Shown: positions 1-8,796 of the stretch, one piece after another | Position numbering within the stretch: the stretch's first letter is position 1 | Layout of the letters: each line of letters starts with the position of its first letter | Origin: Polycyclovorans algicola TG408 | GTDB lineage: Bacteria > Pseudomonadota > Gammaproteobacteria > Nevskiales > Nevskiaceae | Reading direction: 5' to 3' | Length of the DNA: 64,000 nucleotides | Assembly: GCF_000711245.1 (NCBI RefSeq) | Contig: NZ_JOMH01000001.1 | Location: forward strand, 1,048,830-1,112,829 | Program-made: the position numbers and the translations under genes | The notes under the pieces: model-generated | Told to the model about the DNA's origin: nothing | Database searches by the model: none | Seen by the model: only the letters and a program-made list of their open reading frames with translations

Positions 1-321
1 CAGCTCAGCGATCTTGCGGTCTTCGTCGGCCACGATGGGAAAGCGCAGCGTGGTGTTCTGCGTGGCGTTCACGTCTTCGATCCACTTCAGGTGCTCGCCC
101 ACCGAGTCGGTCGACAAGCCCAAAGGCTTGACGTTGCGCGCGGTGAATTCACTCGCAAGCTGGGCGGTGCGGCCCATCTCGGTGGTGCAGACCGGCGTGA
201 AGTCGGCGGGGTGGCTGAAGAAAAATACCCAGGAATCGCCCGCCCACTGGTGGAAGTCGATGTTGCCAGTGGTGGTGGCAATCTGGAAGTTGGGAGCGGT
301 GTCACTCAAGCGCAGCGTCAT
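1..321 (-). CDS. 1-Cys (Prx6-type) peroxiredoxin, C-terminal part missing at window edge
   Basis: The minus-strand frame starts with ATG at 321 (MTLRLSDTAPNFQI) and runs off the left edge, so about 107 residues are visible. The peroxidatic motif PVCTTE follows DFTPVCTTEMG, and the segment TQNTTLRFPIVAD is typical of the Prx6/1-Cys group. Such enzymes reduce hydrogen peroxide and organic hydroperoxides in the cytoplasm through the single conserved cysteine. The family usually has about 210 residues, so roughly half is missing because of the window boundary, not a mutation. It lies downstream of sqr on the same strand with a gap of about 78 bp, so a shared transcript is possible; that is inference. 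Confidence 0.88.
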   Translation of the reverse strand, partial: MTLRLSDTAPNFQIATTTGNIDFHQWAGDSWVFFFSHPADFTPVCTTEMGRTAQLASEFTARNVKPLGLSTDSVGEHLKWIEDVNATQNTTLRFPIVADEDRKIAEL

Positions 322-399
322 GATGAAAGTCTCTGTGGTGGGTGAAGGGGTAACGAGGTAACGAAGTGGCGGGGGTACAACGGTGAATCGGTGTCGCCG

Positions 400-1653
400 T
401 CAGGCGGTCAGCGTGGGAATCGTTTCCGAGAAGGTTCTGGGCTTGTGCCAATCCAGCCCAAGATTGCCGCGCAGCATTCCCCAGTACAGCGGCGGCAGAT
501 ATGAGCGCTTCAGCCACCAGTAGGCCCGGCGCGGCACGCGCGGATCGAAGGGAAAGCTGGGGGTGACCACGCCGTCGTAGGCAAACTCGGCCAACATGAT
601 CTTGCCCACCGAGGTGGTGAGCGGGCACGACGCGTATCCGTCATAGCGCGCATCCAGCGGTTTGTCAGCCCGCGACTGCAGCAGGTTGCGAACCACGACC
701 GGGGCTTGCGAGCGCACCGCCGCAGCGGTTTTGCTGTTGGGTGTGGTGGTGCAGTCGCCCAAGCCGAAAACGGTCTTGTAGGTGGTGTGTTGCAGCGTGT
801 GTTTGTCGACGGCCACCCAGCCGCTGGCATCGGCCAGCGGGCTGTGTTTGATCACCTCGGGGGCAGACTGCGGCGGCACCACGTGCAGCAGGTCAAAGTC
901 ACGTTGCACCCGGCTGACCTGTTCGCCCTGCTTCACCTCGAACACCGCACGCCGGGCAGGGCCGTCGACGGCTACAAGATTGTGTCCAAATGCCGGGGTG
1001 ATGCCGTATTCGGCGACGATCTTGTCCAGCGCCTTGGCGTAGAACGGCACGCCGAACATGCTCGGCCCGGGAGTGAAAAAGCTGAGCGTGGCGGCAACAT
1101 TGCGGCTGCGGAAGCGGTCTGCCGCCATATAGAGAATCTTCTGCGGTGCCCCGGCACATTTGATCGGCATGGCAGGTTGCGTGAACAGCGCGTTGCCGCC
1201 CGTGAACGTGCGGATGCATTCCCAGGTGTAGGGCGCCAGGTCGTGGCAGTAGTTGCTGGTGACGCCGTTCTGGCCGAGCGTGGCCTCAAGGCCGTCGATC
1301 TTGTTCCAGTCCAGTTGCAGACCGGTGGCGACCACCAGTTGCTCGTAAGTCACCCGGCGCCCGTCATCCAGTTGGACCTGCTGTCGCGCTGGGTCAAAGC
1401 CGGTCACGCGCGCCTTGATGTGCGTGGCGCGGGCGGGCAGACAGTCTTTCATCGGCCGGCCGGTGGCCTTGACGTCATACGCCCCGGCGCCCACCAAGGT
1501 CCAGGCGGGTTGGTACCAATGGGTATGCGCGGGCTCAATGACCGCCACATCAAGCTGGGGCTGTTGTTTGAGCAGCAGCGCGGCCACGGTTGCGCCGCCG
1601 GCGCCACCGCCAACCACCACAACGGTGTGGCGAAGGTTTGTTTCTGAGGTCAT
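400..1653 (-). CDS. sqr: Type II sulfide:quinone oxidoreductase
   Basis: A flavoprotein of 417 residues that oxidises sulfide to sulfane sulfur and passes electrons to quinone at the inner membrane. The N-terminal FAD motif is VVVVGGGAGG. The two redox cysteines of the human/type II SQOR class are both present: PIKCAGAPQK (C166) and YASCPLTT (C343). The downstream segment LAEFAYDG and the amphipathic C-terminal part (WWLKRSYLPPLYW) also fit type II SQR. ATG at 1653 is preferred over the in-frame ATG at 1659 because the AGGAGA ribosome site is then six bases away instead of abutting. It is divergent from a FisR-type activator and has a sigma-54 promoter upstream, so induction by sulfide or polysulfide is expected. 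Confidence 0.92.
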   Translation of the reverse strand: MTSETNLRHTVVVVGGGAGGATVAALLLKQQPQLDVAVIEPAHTHWYQPAWTLVGAGAYDVKATGRPMKDCLPARATHIKARVTGFDPARQQVQLDDGRRVTYEQLVVATGLQLDWNKIDGLEATLGQNGVTSNYCHDLAPYTWECIRTFTGGNALFTQPAMPIKCAGAPQKILYMAADRFRSRNVAATLSFFTPGPSMFGVPFYAKALDKIVAEYGITPAFGHNLVAVDGPARRAVFEVKQGEQVSRVQRDFDLLHVVPPQSAPEVIKHSPLADASGWVAVDKHTLQHTTYKTVFGLGDCTTTPNSKTAAAVRSQAPVVVRNLLQSRADKPLDARYDGYASCPLTTSVGKIMLAEFAYDGVVTPSFPFDPRVPRRAYWWLKRSYLPPLYWGMLRGNLGLDWHKPRTFSETIPTLTA

Positions 1654-1709
1654 GGGCATTCTCCTGCGCCGATTGGCGCGTCATCTGTGCTGAATGTTCG
1701 GTTGTACTG

Positions 1710-1724
1710 ACAAGATGCGTGCCA
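1710..1724 (-). promoter_or_regulatory. Sigma-54 (-24/-12) promoter of sqr
   Basis: Read on the minus strand, the sequence is TGGCACG, four bases, then TTGT. This matches the consensus TGGCACG-N4-TTGC except for the last base. The -12 element lies about 56 bp before the sqr start codon. A divergent sigma-54 activator gene immediately upstream makes this the obvious target. Confidence 0.75.
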
Positions 1725-1802
1725 TCACGATGAAATATATAACTAACTATATTCATTAGAAAAAATATGGAGACAAGGCAGGGCACGCAACGTTGACTCT
1801 CA

Positions 1803-1842
1803 AATATGGCAGTAATGGCGCAATATGGCAGAGTATTGGCAG
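1803..1842. promoter_or_regulatory. Repeated ATATGGCAG elements, candidate activator site
   Basis: AATATGGCAG occurs twice exactly (1803-1812 and 1822-1831), with two degenerate copies (GTAATGGCGC at 1812 and GTATTGGCAG at 1833). They lie 80-120 bp upstream of the sqr -24 element and just before the regulator gene, which is a normal position for a sigma-54 enhancer. That the regulator binds here is inference; the repeats themselves are plain to see. Confidence 0.45.
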
Positions 1843-1873
1843 CACTTAATCAGCCCAAACGCAAAAGGAATCC

Positions 1874-3187
1874 ATGACCCTGCCAACCTCATCGGTCCAG
1901 TCGCTGATCTCGTACCTGGAGCACGAGCACGATCCGATGATCGTGCTCGATCCTGACTACAACATCCTCGCCGCCAACGGCGCCTATCAGCGGCAATTTG
2001 GGGTCGGGACCGAGACCTACGTCGGGCAAAAGTGCTACCGCGTTTCGCACCATTACGATCGCCCCTGTGATCTTTCGGGTGAGCATTGCCCGATGAAGCA
2101 GGCGCGCGAAACACGCGCGCCGGACCGGGTGCTGCACATCCATCACACCCCGCGCGGCCCGGAGCACGTTGATGTCGAGCTCAGGCCCATCATCGGCGCT
2201 GACGGCACAGTGATGGCGTACGTCGAGCGTCTGACGCGGGTCACGGCAGCATCGGCGCAACCGCGTGACCATGGTCTGGTGGGCCGTTCGGACGCCTTCA
2301 ATGACGTGTTGTCGGCGCTGATGAAGGCCGCTTCTTCACAGATTCCGGTGCTGCTGCAGGGCGAATCCGGCACCGGCAAGGAACTGTTCGCCCACGCGCT
2401 GCACAAGGCCAGCCCGCGTGCGCGGGGGCCGTTGGTGGTGGTGGACTGCACCGGGCTGAGCGAGTCGTTGTTCGAAAGTGAACTGTTTGGCCACGAGCGC
2501 GGAGCATTCACCGGCGCGACACAGCGCAAGATCGGCCTGGTTGAAGCGGCGCACGGCGGCACCCTGTTTCTGGACGAGATCGGCGATGTGCCGCTCAACA
2601 TGCAGGTCAAGCTGCTGCGCCTGATCGAGTCCGCCACGTTTCGCCGGGTGGGCGCGGTCGACACGCAGCGCGCCGACTTCCGCCTGGTCGCCGCAACCCA
2701 CAAGCCCCTGCTGGATATGGTGGCCGAGCGCAGCTTCAGGCAGGACTTGTACTACCGCATCAGTGCCTATCCCATTCATCTGCCGGCACTGCGGCATCGT
2801 GCCGATGACATCCCACTCTTGGTGGACAGCCTGTTGCCCCGTGTCGCCGAGGGGCGTCGCCCGTCAATTGATGCCAAGGCCATGGCCAAGCTTTGCCAGT
2901 ACCGCTTCCCCGGCAATGTGCGCGAGCTTCGCAACATCCTTGAGCGCGCGATGCTGCTGGCGGGCGAGTGCCAGATTGGCTTGCCCCACCTGCCGCCGGA
3001 GGTACTGCGCCCGTCCGAGCCGCAGCCCATTGCGGCCGCACCTCGGCGTGGGCGCTACCTGAAGGCCGATGAACTGCTCAGCGCGGTCTCCGATTTTTCC
3101 GGCACCCGCGCCGAGTTGGCCGCAGCGTTGGGCATGAGCGAACGCACGCTGTATCGGCGTCTCAAGTCTTTGGGCGTGGATCGCTGA
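1874..3187 (+). CDS. fisR: FisR-type sigma-54-dependent sulfane-sulfur sensor/activator
   Basis: A 437-residue regulator. An N-terminal PAS-like sensor (about 10-125) is followed by an AAA+ sigma-54 interaction domain with Walker A GESGTGKE (163-170), GAFTGA (210-215) and Walker B LFLDEI (231-236). A Fis-type helix-turn-helix ends the protein (about 405-432). Three cysteines at C54, C65 and C72 have the same spacing as C53, C64 and C71 of Cupriavidus FisR, which react with polysulfide to relieve inhibition. This spacing and the divergent sqr neighbour make the FisR call strong. ATG at 1874 has an AGGAA ribosome site five bases upstream. It should activate sqr from the -24/-12 promoter and may control its own gene. 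Confidence 0.88.
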   Translation: MTLPTSSVQSLISYLEHEHDPMIVLDPDYNILAANGAYQRQFGVGTETYVGQKCYRVSHHYDRPCDLSGEHCPMKQARETRAPDRVLHIHHTPRGPEHVDVELRPIIGADGTVMAYVERLTRVTAASAQPRDHGLVGRSDAFNDVLSALMKAASSQIPVLLQGESGTGKELFAHALHKASPRARGPLVVVDCTGLSESLFESELFGHERGAFTGATQRKIGLVEAAHGGTLFLDEIGDVPLNMQVKLLRLIESATFRRVGAVDTQRADFRLVAATHKPLLDMVAERSFRQDLYYRISAYPIHLPALRHRADDIPLLVDSLLPRVAEGRRPSIDAKAMAKLCQYRFPGNVRELRNILERAMLLAGECQIGLPHLPPEVLRPSEPQPIAAAPRRGRYLKADELLSAVSDFSGTRAELAAALGMSERTLYRRLKSLGVDR

Positions 3188-3293
3188 GCGGCCCGCCGCA
3201 CGCTCAACAGACCGGGTGCGGCTCATCTGATCGGGGGAGGACGTGCCCTGGCCTTCGGCCTAAAACCGATGTGCCAGCGCACAGTGACTGGCT

Positions 3294-3972
3294 GTGACCG
3301 GCTTTTCGCAGGACCAGCTGGAGGCTCGGCATATCAGCAACATTGGTGATTCCAATGCACTGACACCGGGCTTGCAGATCAACAAGACCATTTCCAACTC
3401 GACCATTTCGCAGCTTTCGATTCGCGGCATCACCCAGAGCAACCCCGCCATCTATTGGGACCCGGCCGTCGGCGCGTATGTCGATGGCGTTTACATCGGC
3501 AAATCCCTGGGCTCGATTTTTGACGTCGTTGATCTTGAGCGCGTTGAAGTGCTGCGCGGCTCGCAGGACACACATAAATGTCCGCAATACGCTGGCGGGC
3601 GCGATCAATCTGGTGATCCGTGCGCCCAGCGGTCAACTGCCTGGATGTGCCAGTCTTGAGGCTGGCAATTATAACGTGCTCTCGACGTCTTCTTCACCCA
3701 TCCCGACCAGCTTGATGGCAGCAACCCCATGGCCCAGACCGCAGGCAACGGTGAAGTGGAAGGTCACGGGCTGCTGAACCCGAGGCTGGCGTTGATGGAT
3801 GCCCCTCCGGGGGCCACGGTCACGGGTGAACTGTCGCTGTGGATGCGCAAAGTGCTGGACCAAGACACCGCAATCAACTTCATCGACTTCAGCCCCGGCT
3901 TTGGCAATCTTCGGGTGGCCAACTTCGTCGAGCCGCGAATGTTTGGGGTGACGGCGCAGATTCGTTTTTTAG
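3294..3972 (+). pseudogene. TonB-dependent outer-membrane receptor, degraded remnant
   Basis: Pieces of one receptor occur in order but not as one frame. The plug domain is recognisable from about 3294 (VTGFSQDQLEARHISN, later VEVLRGSQ). The frame then breaks near 3565-3580 and plug sequence resumes in another frame as RNTLAGAINLVIRAPSG. From about 3690 the sequence jumps to the receptor's end (GLLNPRLAL, NFVEPRMFGVTAQIRF), so most of the beta-barrel is deleted. The signal peptide is also absent, and a TGA lies just upstream of 3294. The last strand is followed by a T run that shifts the natural stop. Intact family members have roughly 700-800 residues; only about 230 remain. Not expected to be functional. 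Confidence 0.85.
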
Positions 3973-3982
3973 CCAAGCCAAC

Positions 3983-4010
3983 AAAAAGCAGGCCCCTTAT
4001 GGGGGCCTGC
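3983..4010 (-). terminator. Rho-independent terminator of the lipoprotein gene
   Basis: A GCAGGCCCC / GGGGCCTGC stem with a short loop (3988-4010) is followed on the minus strand by a run of five T. It sits about 70 bp after the stop of the minus-strand lipoprotein gene. Confidence 0.8.
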
Positions 4011-4077
4011 CTTGGCCGACGCGGATGTGGAGAAACTGCTCACCACGCCAGAGCGGAAGCGTCGTATCTATATGGCG

Positions 4078-5496
4078 TCAATTCACTCGGCTGAACGTGA
4101 AGTCGAAATCGAGCATATTGGTGCGCGGTAGTCCGCACTCTTCGGCGCCGAAAAGCATCTGCGTCGCATCAACAAAAACGATGGTGAAGCATGTATCACC
4201 GATGTCTTCCGGGAAATTGGATTGAACGGTTGTGAAGTCGATTGCGTTAGCGGTCTGGCCCGAGGCGGTGATTCCTGAAGCGCCAATCACAATTTGATCG
4301 ACGGAGTTCTCCACAAACACGGGGTTCCCTGAGCAATCGCCATTCTCAAAATCCTCGAACGAGAAGCTCGCTAGGTCGCCTTCGAAAGAGACCCGGTCCC
4401 GGAAAGATGAACTGCCGAAGCTTTCGCAAACTGAAATCCAATCGCCCTGTAAGCGCGCCTGTACCTGCGCGGGATCATTGGCCGACGGTGAGGGCGCCGG
4501 AATTGGCGATGTCGTCGGATTTGGCGATGACTCTGGGAAGGCGACACCCGATGAGTTCCCCGCATTCCCATTGAAAGTCAGGTTGTAGACCCGAAGGAGA
4601 CCCTCATTGGGCTGGAAGTTGGCCCGGGAGATGGTGTCAATCACTGTGCCGTTGCTGGATACGGTGACGACAAAATTGGCTGACTCCGCCCCTTCAAAGT
4701 GGTTCACATCCACCGCATAGGTCCCAGTCGGGGCCGAGCCTTCCCAGAAAATGTTCTCAATAGAGCCCGGACCACCCTCCGTGTTGTCCTGGTCCAACCG
4801 CCCCCCGGATGCCGAGGTGGGAGCGTCGAAGAAGACACGGGCGCCTTCCGGGTCCGTCACCTCAAGATCGAGGTCGACAGCCGCATCCCAGCTCAGCGAA
4901 AACTGCAAAGCGCCGGTGCCAACCCGTGTGACCTGGATGGTGCCGATCTCGCGCAGTGAGACCCGGCCATCGACGTCTTGCGCCGACACCTCGACCGCAA
5001 AGCTGCCCGCGTCAATGTTGGGCGGAATCGAGATCTCGAGGTTGGCCATGCCCTCGCTCAGTGCTTTCGAATAATTTTGCGTTTCGAAGGCGGCCCGCTG
5101 CTGCGCCAGTGCCGCTGCAGTGCCTTCACTCTCGAAGTTGACCCTGAAGACGTCGGCGGAACCCGCCACCTTGAAGAAGAGGTTGGCAATCGGTGAGTTT
5201 GCCGTAATGTTCAGCGGGACCTGCGCGGTGGCGCCGTTGGTCGTGGTGGTCAGCGCGCGTTGAACGGCCACTTCGGGCTGTTCCGAAACGTTGCTGGCCG
5301 GCGGGATATCTGTGTCAGGGAGTAGTTCGCCATCGGCGTTGCCCACCTTGACCAACAAAGCCCCCATGACGGCATCAGGGTCCGTTGGGCTGATCGTGGC
5401 ACCACCACCACCACCACTGCTCCCGCCACCACCACACGCTGCGAGTACCGAAACGGCCACAGCCACAGCAAAATGTTTGAAGGTGAACCTTGGCAT
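4078..5496 (-). CDS. Secreted lipoprotein with a DUF2135-like domain
   Basis: A 472-residue lipoprotein of unknown role. The signal peptide ends in a lipobox (VLAAC) followed by a glycine/serine linker. Near the middle, LSWDAAVDLDLEVTDPEG, an aspartate-rich GGRLDQDN stretch and TGTYAVDVNHFEG resemble the DUF2135/YfaP-type beta-sandwich. A proline/serine linker then leads to a C-terminal module of about 130 residues (GDWISVCESFGSSSF...) with paired cysteines that I do not recognise. ATG at 5496 is chosen because GGGAGA precedes it; a GTG further upstream has no such site. It probably faces the periplasm or cell surface. The neighbours do not suggest a pathway. Confidence 0.7.
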   Translation of the reverse strand: MPRFTFKHFAVAVAVSVLAACGGGGSSGGGGGATISPTDPDAVMGALLVKVGNADGELLPDTDIPPASNVSEQPEVAVQRALTTTTNGATAQVPLNITANSPIANLFFKVAGSADVFRVNFESEGTAAALAQQRAAFETQNYSKALSEGMANLEISIPPNIDAGSFAVEVSAQDVDGRVSLREIGTIQVTRVGTGALQFSLSWDAAVDLDLEVTDPEGARVFFDAPTSASGGRLDQDNTEGGPGSIENIFWEGSAPTGTYAVDVNHFEGAESANFVVTVSSNGTVIDTISRANFQPNEGLLRVYNLTFNGNAGNSSGVAFPESSPNPTTSPIPAPSPSANDPAQVQARLQGDWISVCESFGSSSFRDRVSFEGDLASFSFEDFENGDCSGNPVFVENSVDQIVIGASGITASGQTANAIDFTTVQSNFPEDIGDTCFTIVFVDATQMLFGAEECGLPRTNMLDFDFTFSRVN

Positions 5497-5672
5497 CGCA
5501 ATCTCCCTGCAAATCACTGAAGCAGGTGATGCTATTCCTCGGGGCCTCGGCAGGCAACCTGAATGTGTCGTTAATTCAACGGACAGCCTTTTCGCTTCGA
5601 TGCAGGTTGCTTGTCATCGAGGCAAAAGTCCGCTTCGCAGGTGGTCTGGCACGCACCCCAAGCACCCGGGCT

Positions 5673-8672
5673 TCAACCGCCGCTTAGAAGTGGCAACCCC
5701 GGACTCAACCCGTCGCCCGCGCCACCACAGGCATCGGCATCTTCGTAGCTGTCATCAACCACGCTGTTGATCCACTGCGTCATCAGCGCCACGGCTTCGT
5801 CGTGCACGACGCTGCGGGCCAGCGGCGGCATGCGGGCGGCGACGGTGGTGGCCTCAGGGCCCATGCGGTAAACGAGGATGGAGTCGTCGGCACGCGCCGG
5901 GTGGATGTCGACCGATCGGCCACCGCGGCCTTCGGTGCCGGTGGCCGTGGGGCCTTTGCAGATGCCGTAGACACCGTTCACCGCGCGCGCCACGTCGACG
6001 TACATGCCGGTGTTCGATGCATTGCCCTGCGGGTTGTGGCAGTGCGCGCAGTTGACTTCGAGGTAGGCGCGGGCACGACGTTCAATGTCGGCGTCGGTGC
6101 CGGCCGCTTCGCCGCCGTCGCCAGGTTTGTTGAAGATGGGCACGCGCGACACGTTGGCGATTTGCGTCGTCGGGTCGACGGTCAGGGTGCTCGGGCAGTT
6201 GCTGAGCAGGCCGTTCTCGCACCACCAGGCAATCTGGTTCTGGCCCACCACCGGGTGTTCCAGCGCGCCCGAGGCCAGTGGTGATTCGCTGGCGTAGGGT
6301 CGGTTGAGGTTGCGGATTTTCGGGCCAATGGGCGCACTGCCGGTCTCATTGTCGTCGTTGGTGTGGCAGGTGAGGCACTGGCTGGCGTTGGGCATGAGGT
6401 AGCTGGCGGTTTGTCCGGTGTGACGCACGCCGCTGTCCACATCAAAGTAGTCCCAGCTGGCGCTGGCCGTGCCGCCGCCCTGTGACAGCCGCGCCACCCG
6501 TTCGCCGTTTTCGGTGCGCCAGATGTATTCCAGGCCGTCCCAGAACACCTGGCCGTTGCTGCGCTGGCGCTTGATCAGCAGGCGGGTCTCGAAGTCGGTT
6601 TCGGTATCCGCCGGCTCATTGGTGAACGAGAAAGTCTTGGCGATCACCGTGCCCACCGGGAACACCACGGTCTGGTTCACGCCTTGGTCGATGTCACGGT
6701 ACAGCGCCGAGGTGCCGGGCGGCATGAACACCACGCGGTGTTTGACCGAGTAGTCGGAGAACAATTTGCTGTTGAGCACATACGGCACGCCGTTGCCGTT
6801 GGGCAGGCTGGTCGGGTCATTGGCCACGGCGAACAGGTTGTACTGGTCAAGTTGCGGGCAGTTGACCTCGGCGGCGGCCTCAAAGTTGACGGTGCCCGGC
6901 GTCATGCTGGCATTGCACAGTTGGTCAATGCGGCTCTGCGGTGGCGCGGGGTCGACATCACCGCTGGGCTCGAACGGCGGAATCACCACCGGCGCGATGG
7001 GCGCTGGCGCCGAACCGAAGCGCGCGGGGCAGTCGTTTTCGCTGATGTCGAAGCTGCCGGGCAGGTTCACGAGCTCGGCGAGGCCCAGCAGCGTGCCGGG
7101 AATGTCGGCCTCGGTGAGCGCGAACACCGATTCCAGCCCGCGCAGGCCATTGAAGTTGAGGTAATCCTCGCTGTCACCGGCAAACTGGTTGTCGTCGGCG
7201 ATGCACGCGAACCACCACTTGGGCGTGATGCGTTCACCGGCCTCGTCGAACTTGTAGGCGTTGTAGCGGCATGACGGATTGGGGTCGAGGTTGGTGAGGA
7301 TGGGCTTGCCATCTTCATCGGCCGGCACCGGCTGGCCCTGCGCGTTGACCGGGTAGGGACATTCGCTGTCCAGCGGGTCGATGATGCCGTCCCACAGCAC
7401 GTGGCCGCCGCGGTATTGCCCGCCGCCAGCGACTGATTTCAGGCCGATCAGCAGCGGAAACACCGAGGTGATCTGCTCGGCCTGGGTGGCGAGGATAGTC
7501 GCCACATCCGGCGGCGGCAGGTTGTTGCCGTTGTTGGTGAAGGTGTTGCCGCGGATGTGCACCGGCTCGGAGAACATGTCCAGACGCCGGTCCCCCGGCA
7601 CGCCGAGCACTTCATAGCTGGTGACGATGACGCCGGCGGTGTCGTTGTTCTCGAAGGTGTTGCCGACAATGTCGATCTTGTCGTACGCCAGCGTGATCAG
7701 CCCTGAGCCGCGCGGCACGTTGGCGACGATGGTGCCGGGTTCGGCAAAGTTATAGGTGTTGTTGTTGCGGGCCACGTTGCCGGTGACGCGCGAGCGCTTG
7801 CCGTACTGGGTGAGGCCGTCGAGGTCGTAGACCAGAAAGCCGCCGGTGTTGCACTCGGCGAGGTTGTCGACATACTCGCCCGACTGCACGTTTTCGATCT
7901 CGAAGCCGAACACGTTATAGACCGCGCGCGAGTTGCGGATGATGGCGTTGTTGGTCTGGCCCACGTAGATGCCGGCGTCGGACGCGCCAATGGACTCACT
8001 AAACTCGACCAGGATGTTGCGCGACTCCACCGGGTAGATGCCGTAGCGGCCCGACGCGACGCTGACGGTGTAATCCGGCGAGGTGGTGTTGGCCGGGTTC
8101 GACAGCGGGTTGGCCGGGTTGTCGCGCGCCGGCGCGGTGCAGGCCACGTCGAGCTTGCTGGCAAAATTGGCGGCAGTGATGGTGTCCTCGCCCGGCTGGT
8201 TGCGACCGCTGGACCACATGGCCCGCACCCGGCGCAAGGTGCCGTGGTCCACGCCCTTGAGCTTGAAGCCGTCGCCGGGCGAGTCGAGCACCGTCAGGTC
8301 TTCAATGGTGATGCCGCGCACGTTGGTGACCGACACGCCCTCCTGCGTGCGGCTGTTCTTGAACGACAGCACGGTCTCATCCATGCCGCAGCCCTTGATC
8401 AGCACGTCCTCGGTGCCGTTGAGCTGGATGCCGTTGTCCAGCTCGAAGTACCCGCAGCCGAAACGCAGTTCGTCACCGGGACGCAGGTCGACCATGGCGG
8501 CGACCATTTCACTGCTGGCGTTGGGCCCGGGCTCGACGGTGAAGACGCGACCCTCGGCGGTGTTGCCGCCGCCCGGCGCGGGGACATTGACGTTACTGGC
8601 GGTGCCGCAGGCGGTCAGTGCCAGCAGCAGGCCGATGGAGATCACACGAGAGATAACGACAGACCGGCACAT
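5673..8672 (-). CDS. Fusion: parallel beta-helix protein + SO2930-type diheme cytochrome c
   Basis: A 999-residue lipoprotein (signal ending LLALTAC). The first half is a right-handed beta-helix with repeated polar/asparagine patterns (EDVLIKGCGMDETVLSF, GITIEDLTVLDSPGDGF, VHIRGNTFTNNGNN), matching the TIGR03805 beta-helix family. The second half resembles the SO2930/HNE_0200 family (TIGR03806) and has two haem c sites, CLTCH (about residue 766) and CAHCH (about 875). From memory the two families are usually adjacent separate genes; here they are joined by a proline-rich linker around residue 600. ATG at 8672 has a GGGGGAG site. A periplasmic or surface redox role is likely; the substrate is unknown. 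Confidence 0.8.
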   Translation of the reverse strand: MCRSVVISRVISIGLLLALTACGTASNVNVPAPGGGNTAEGRVFTVEPGPNASSEMVAAMVDLRPGDELRFGCGYFELDNGIQLNGTEDVLIKGCGMDETVLSFKNSRTQEGVSVTNVRGITIEDLTVLDSPGDGFKLKGVDHGTLRRVRAMWSSGRNQPGEDTITAANFASKLDVACTAPARDNPANPLSNPANTTSPDYTVSVASGRYGIYPVESRNILVEFSESIGASDAGIYVGQTNNAIIRNSRAVYNVFGFEIENVQSGEYVDNLAECNTGGFLVYDLDGLTQYGKRSRVTGNVARNNNTYNFAEPGTIVANVPRGSGLITLAYDKIDIVGNTFENNDTAGVIVTSYEVLGVPGDRRLDMFSEPVHIRGNTFTNNGNNLPPPDVATILATQAEQITSVFPLLIGLKSVAGGGQYRGGHVLWDGIIDPLDSECPYPVNAQGQPVPADEDGKPILTNLDPNPSCRYNAYKFDEAGERITPKWWFACIADDNQFAGDSEDYLNFNGLRGLESVFALTEADIPGTLLGLAELVNLPGSFDISENDCPARFGSAPAPIAPVVIPPFEPSGDVDPAPPQSRIDQLCNASMTPGTVNFEAAAEVNCPQLDQYNLFAVANDPTSLPNGNGVPYVLNSKLFSDYSVKHRVVFMPPGTSALYRDIDQGVNQTVVFPVGTVIAKTFSFTNEPADTETDFETRLLIKRQRSNGQVFWDGLEYIWRTENGERVARLSQGGGTASASWDYFDVDSGVRHTGQTASYLMPNASQCLTCHTNDDNETGSAPIGPKIRNLNRPYASESPLASGALEHPVVGQNQIAWWCENGLLSNCPSTLTVDPTTQIANVSRVPIFNKPGDGGEAAGTDADIERRARAYLEVNCAHCHNPQGNASNTGMYVDVARAVNGVYGICKGPTATGTEGRGGRSVDIHPARADDSILVYRMGPEATTVAARMPPLARSVVHDEAVALMTQWINSVVDDSYEDADACGGAGDGLSPGLPLLSGG

Positions 8673-8796
8673 GAAACGCTCCCCCTGAAACTGCCGTGAC
8701 GCCGCGTGGCTTGTCAGCGATGGCAATCGGACGAGCATAGTCGCGGCAACGGCGCGGTTCGAGCCGTTGGCGGTGGTAAATAAGGCCCCGCGCGCC

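Noticed and set aside
1731-1757. AT-rich imperfect palindrome between sqr and fisR
   Set aside because: Low complexity with several mismatches; the sigma-54 site and TGGCAG repeats explain the region better.
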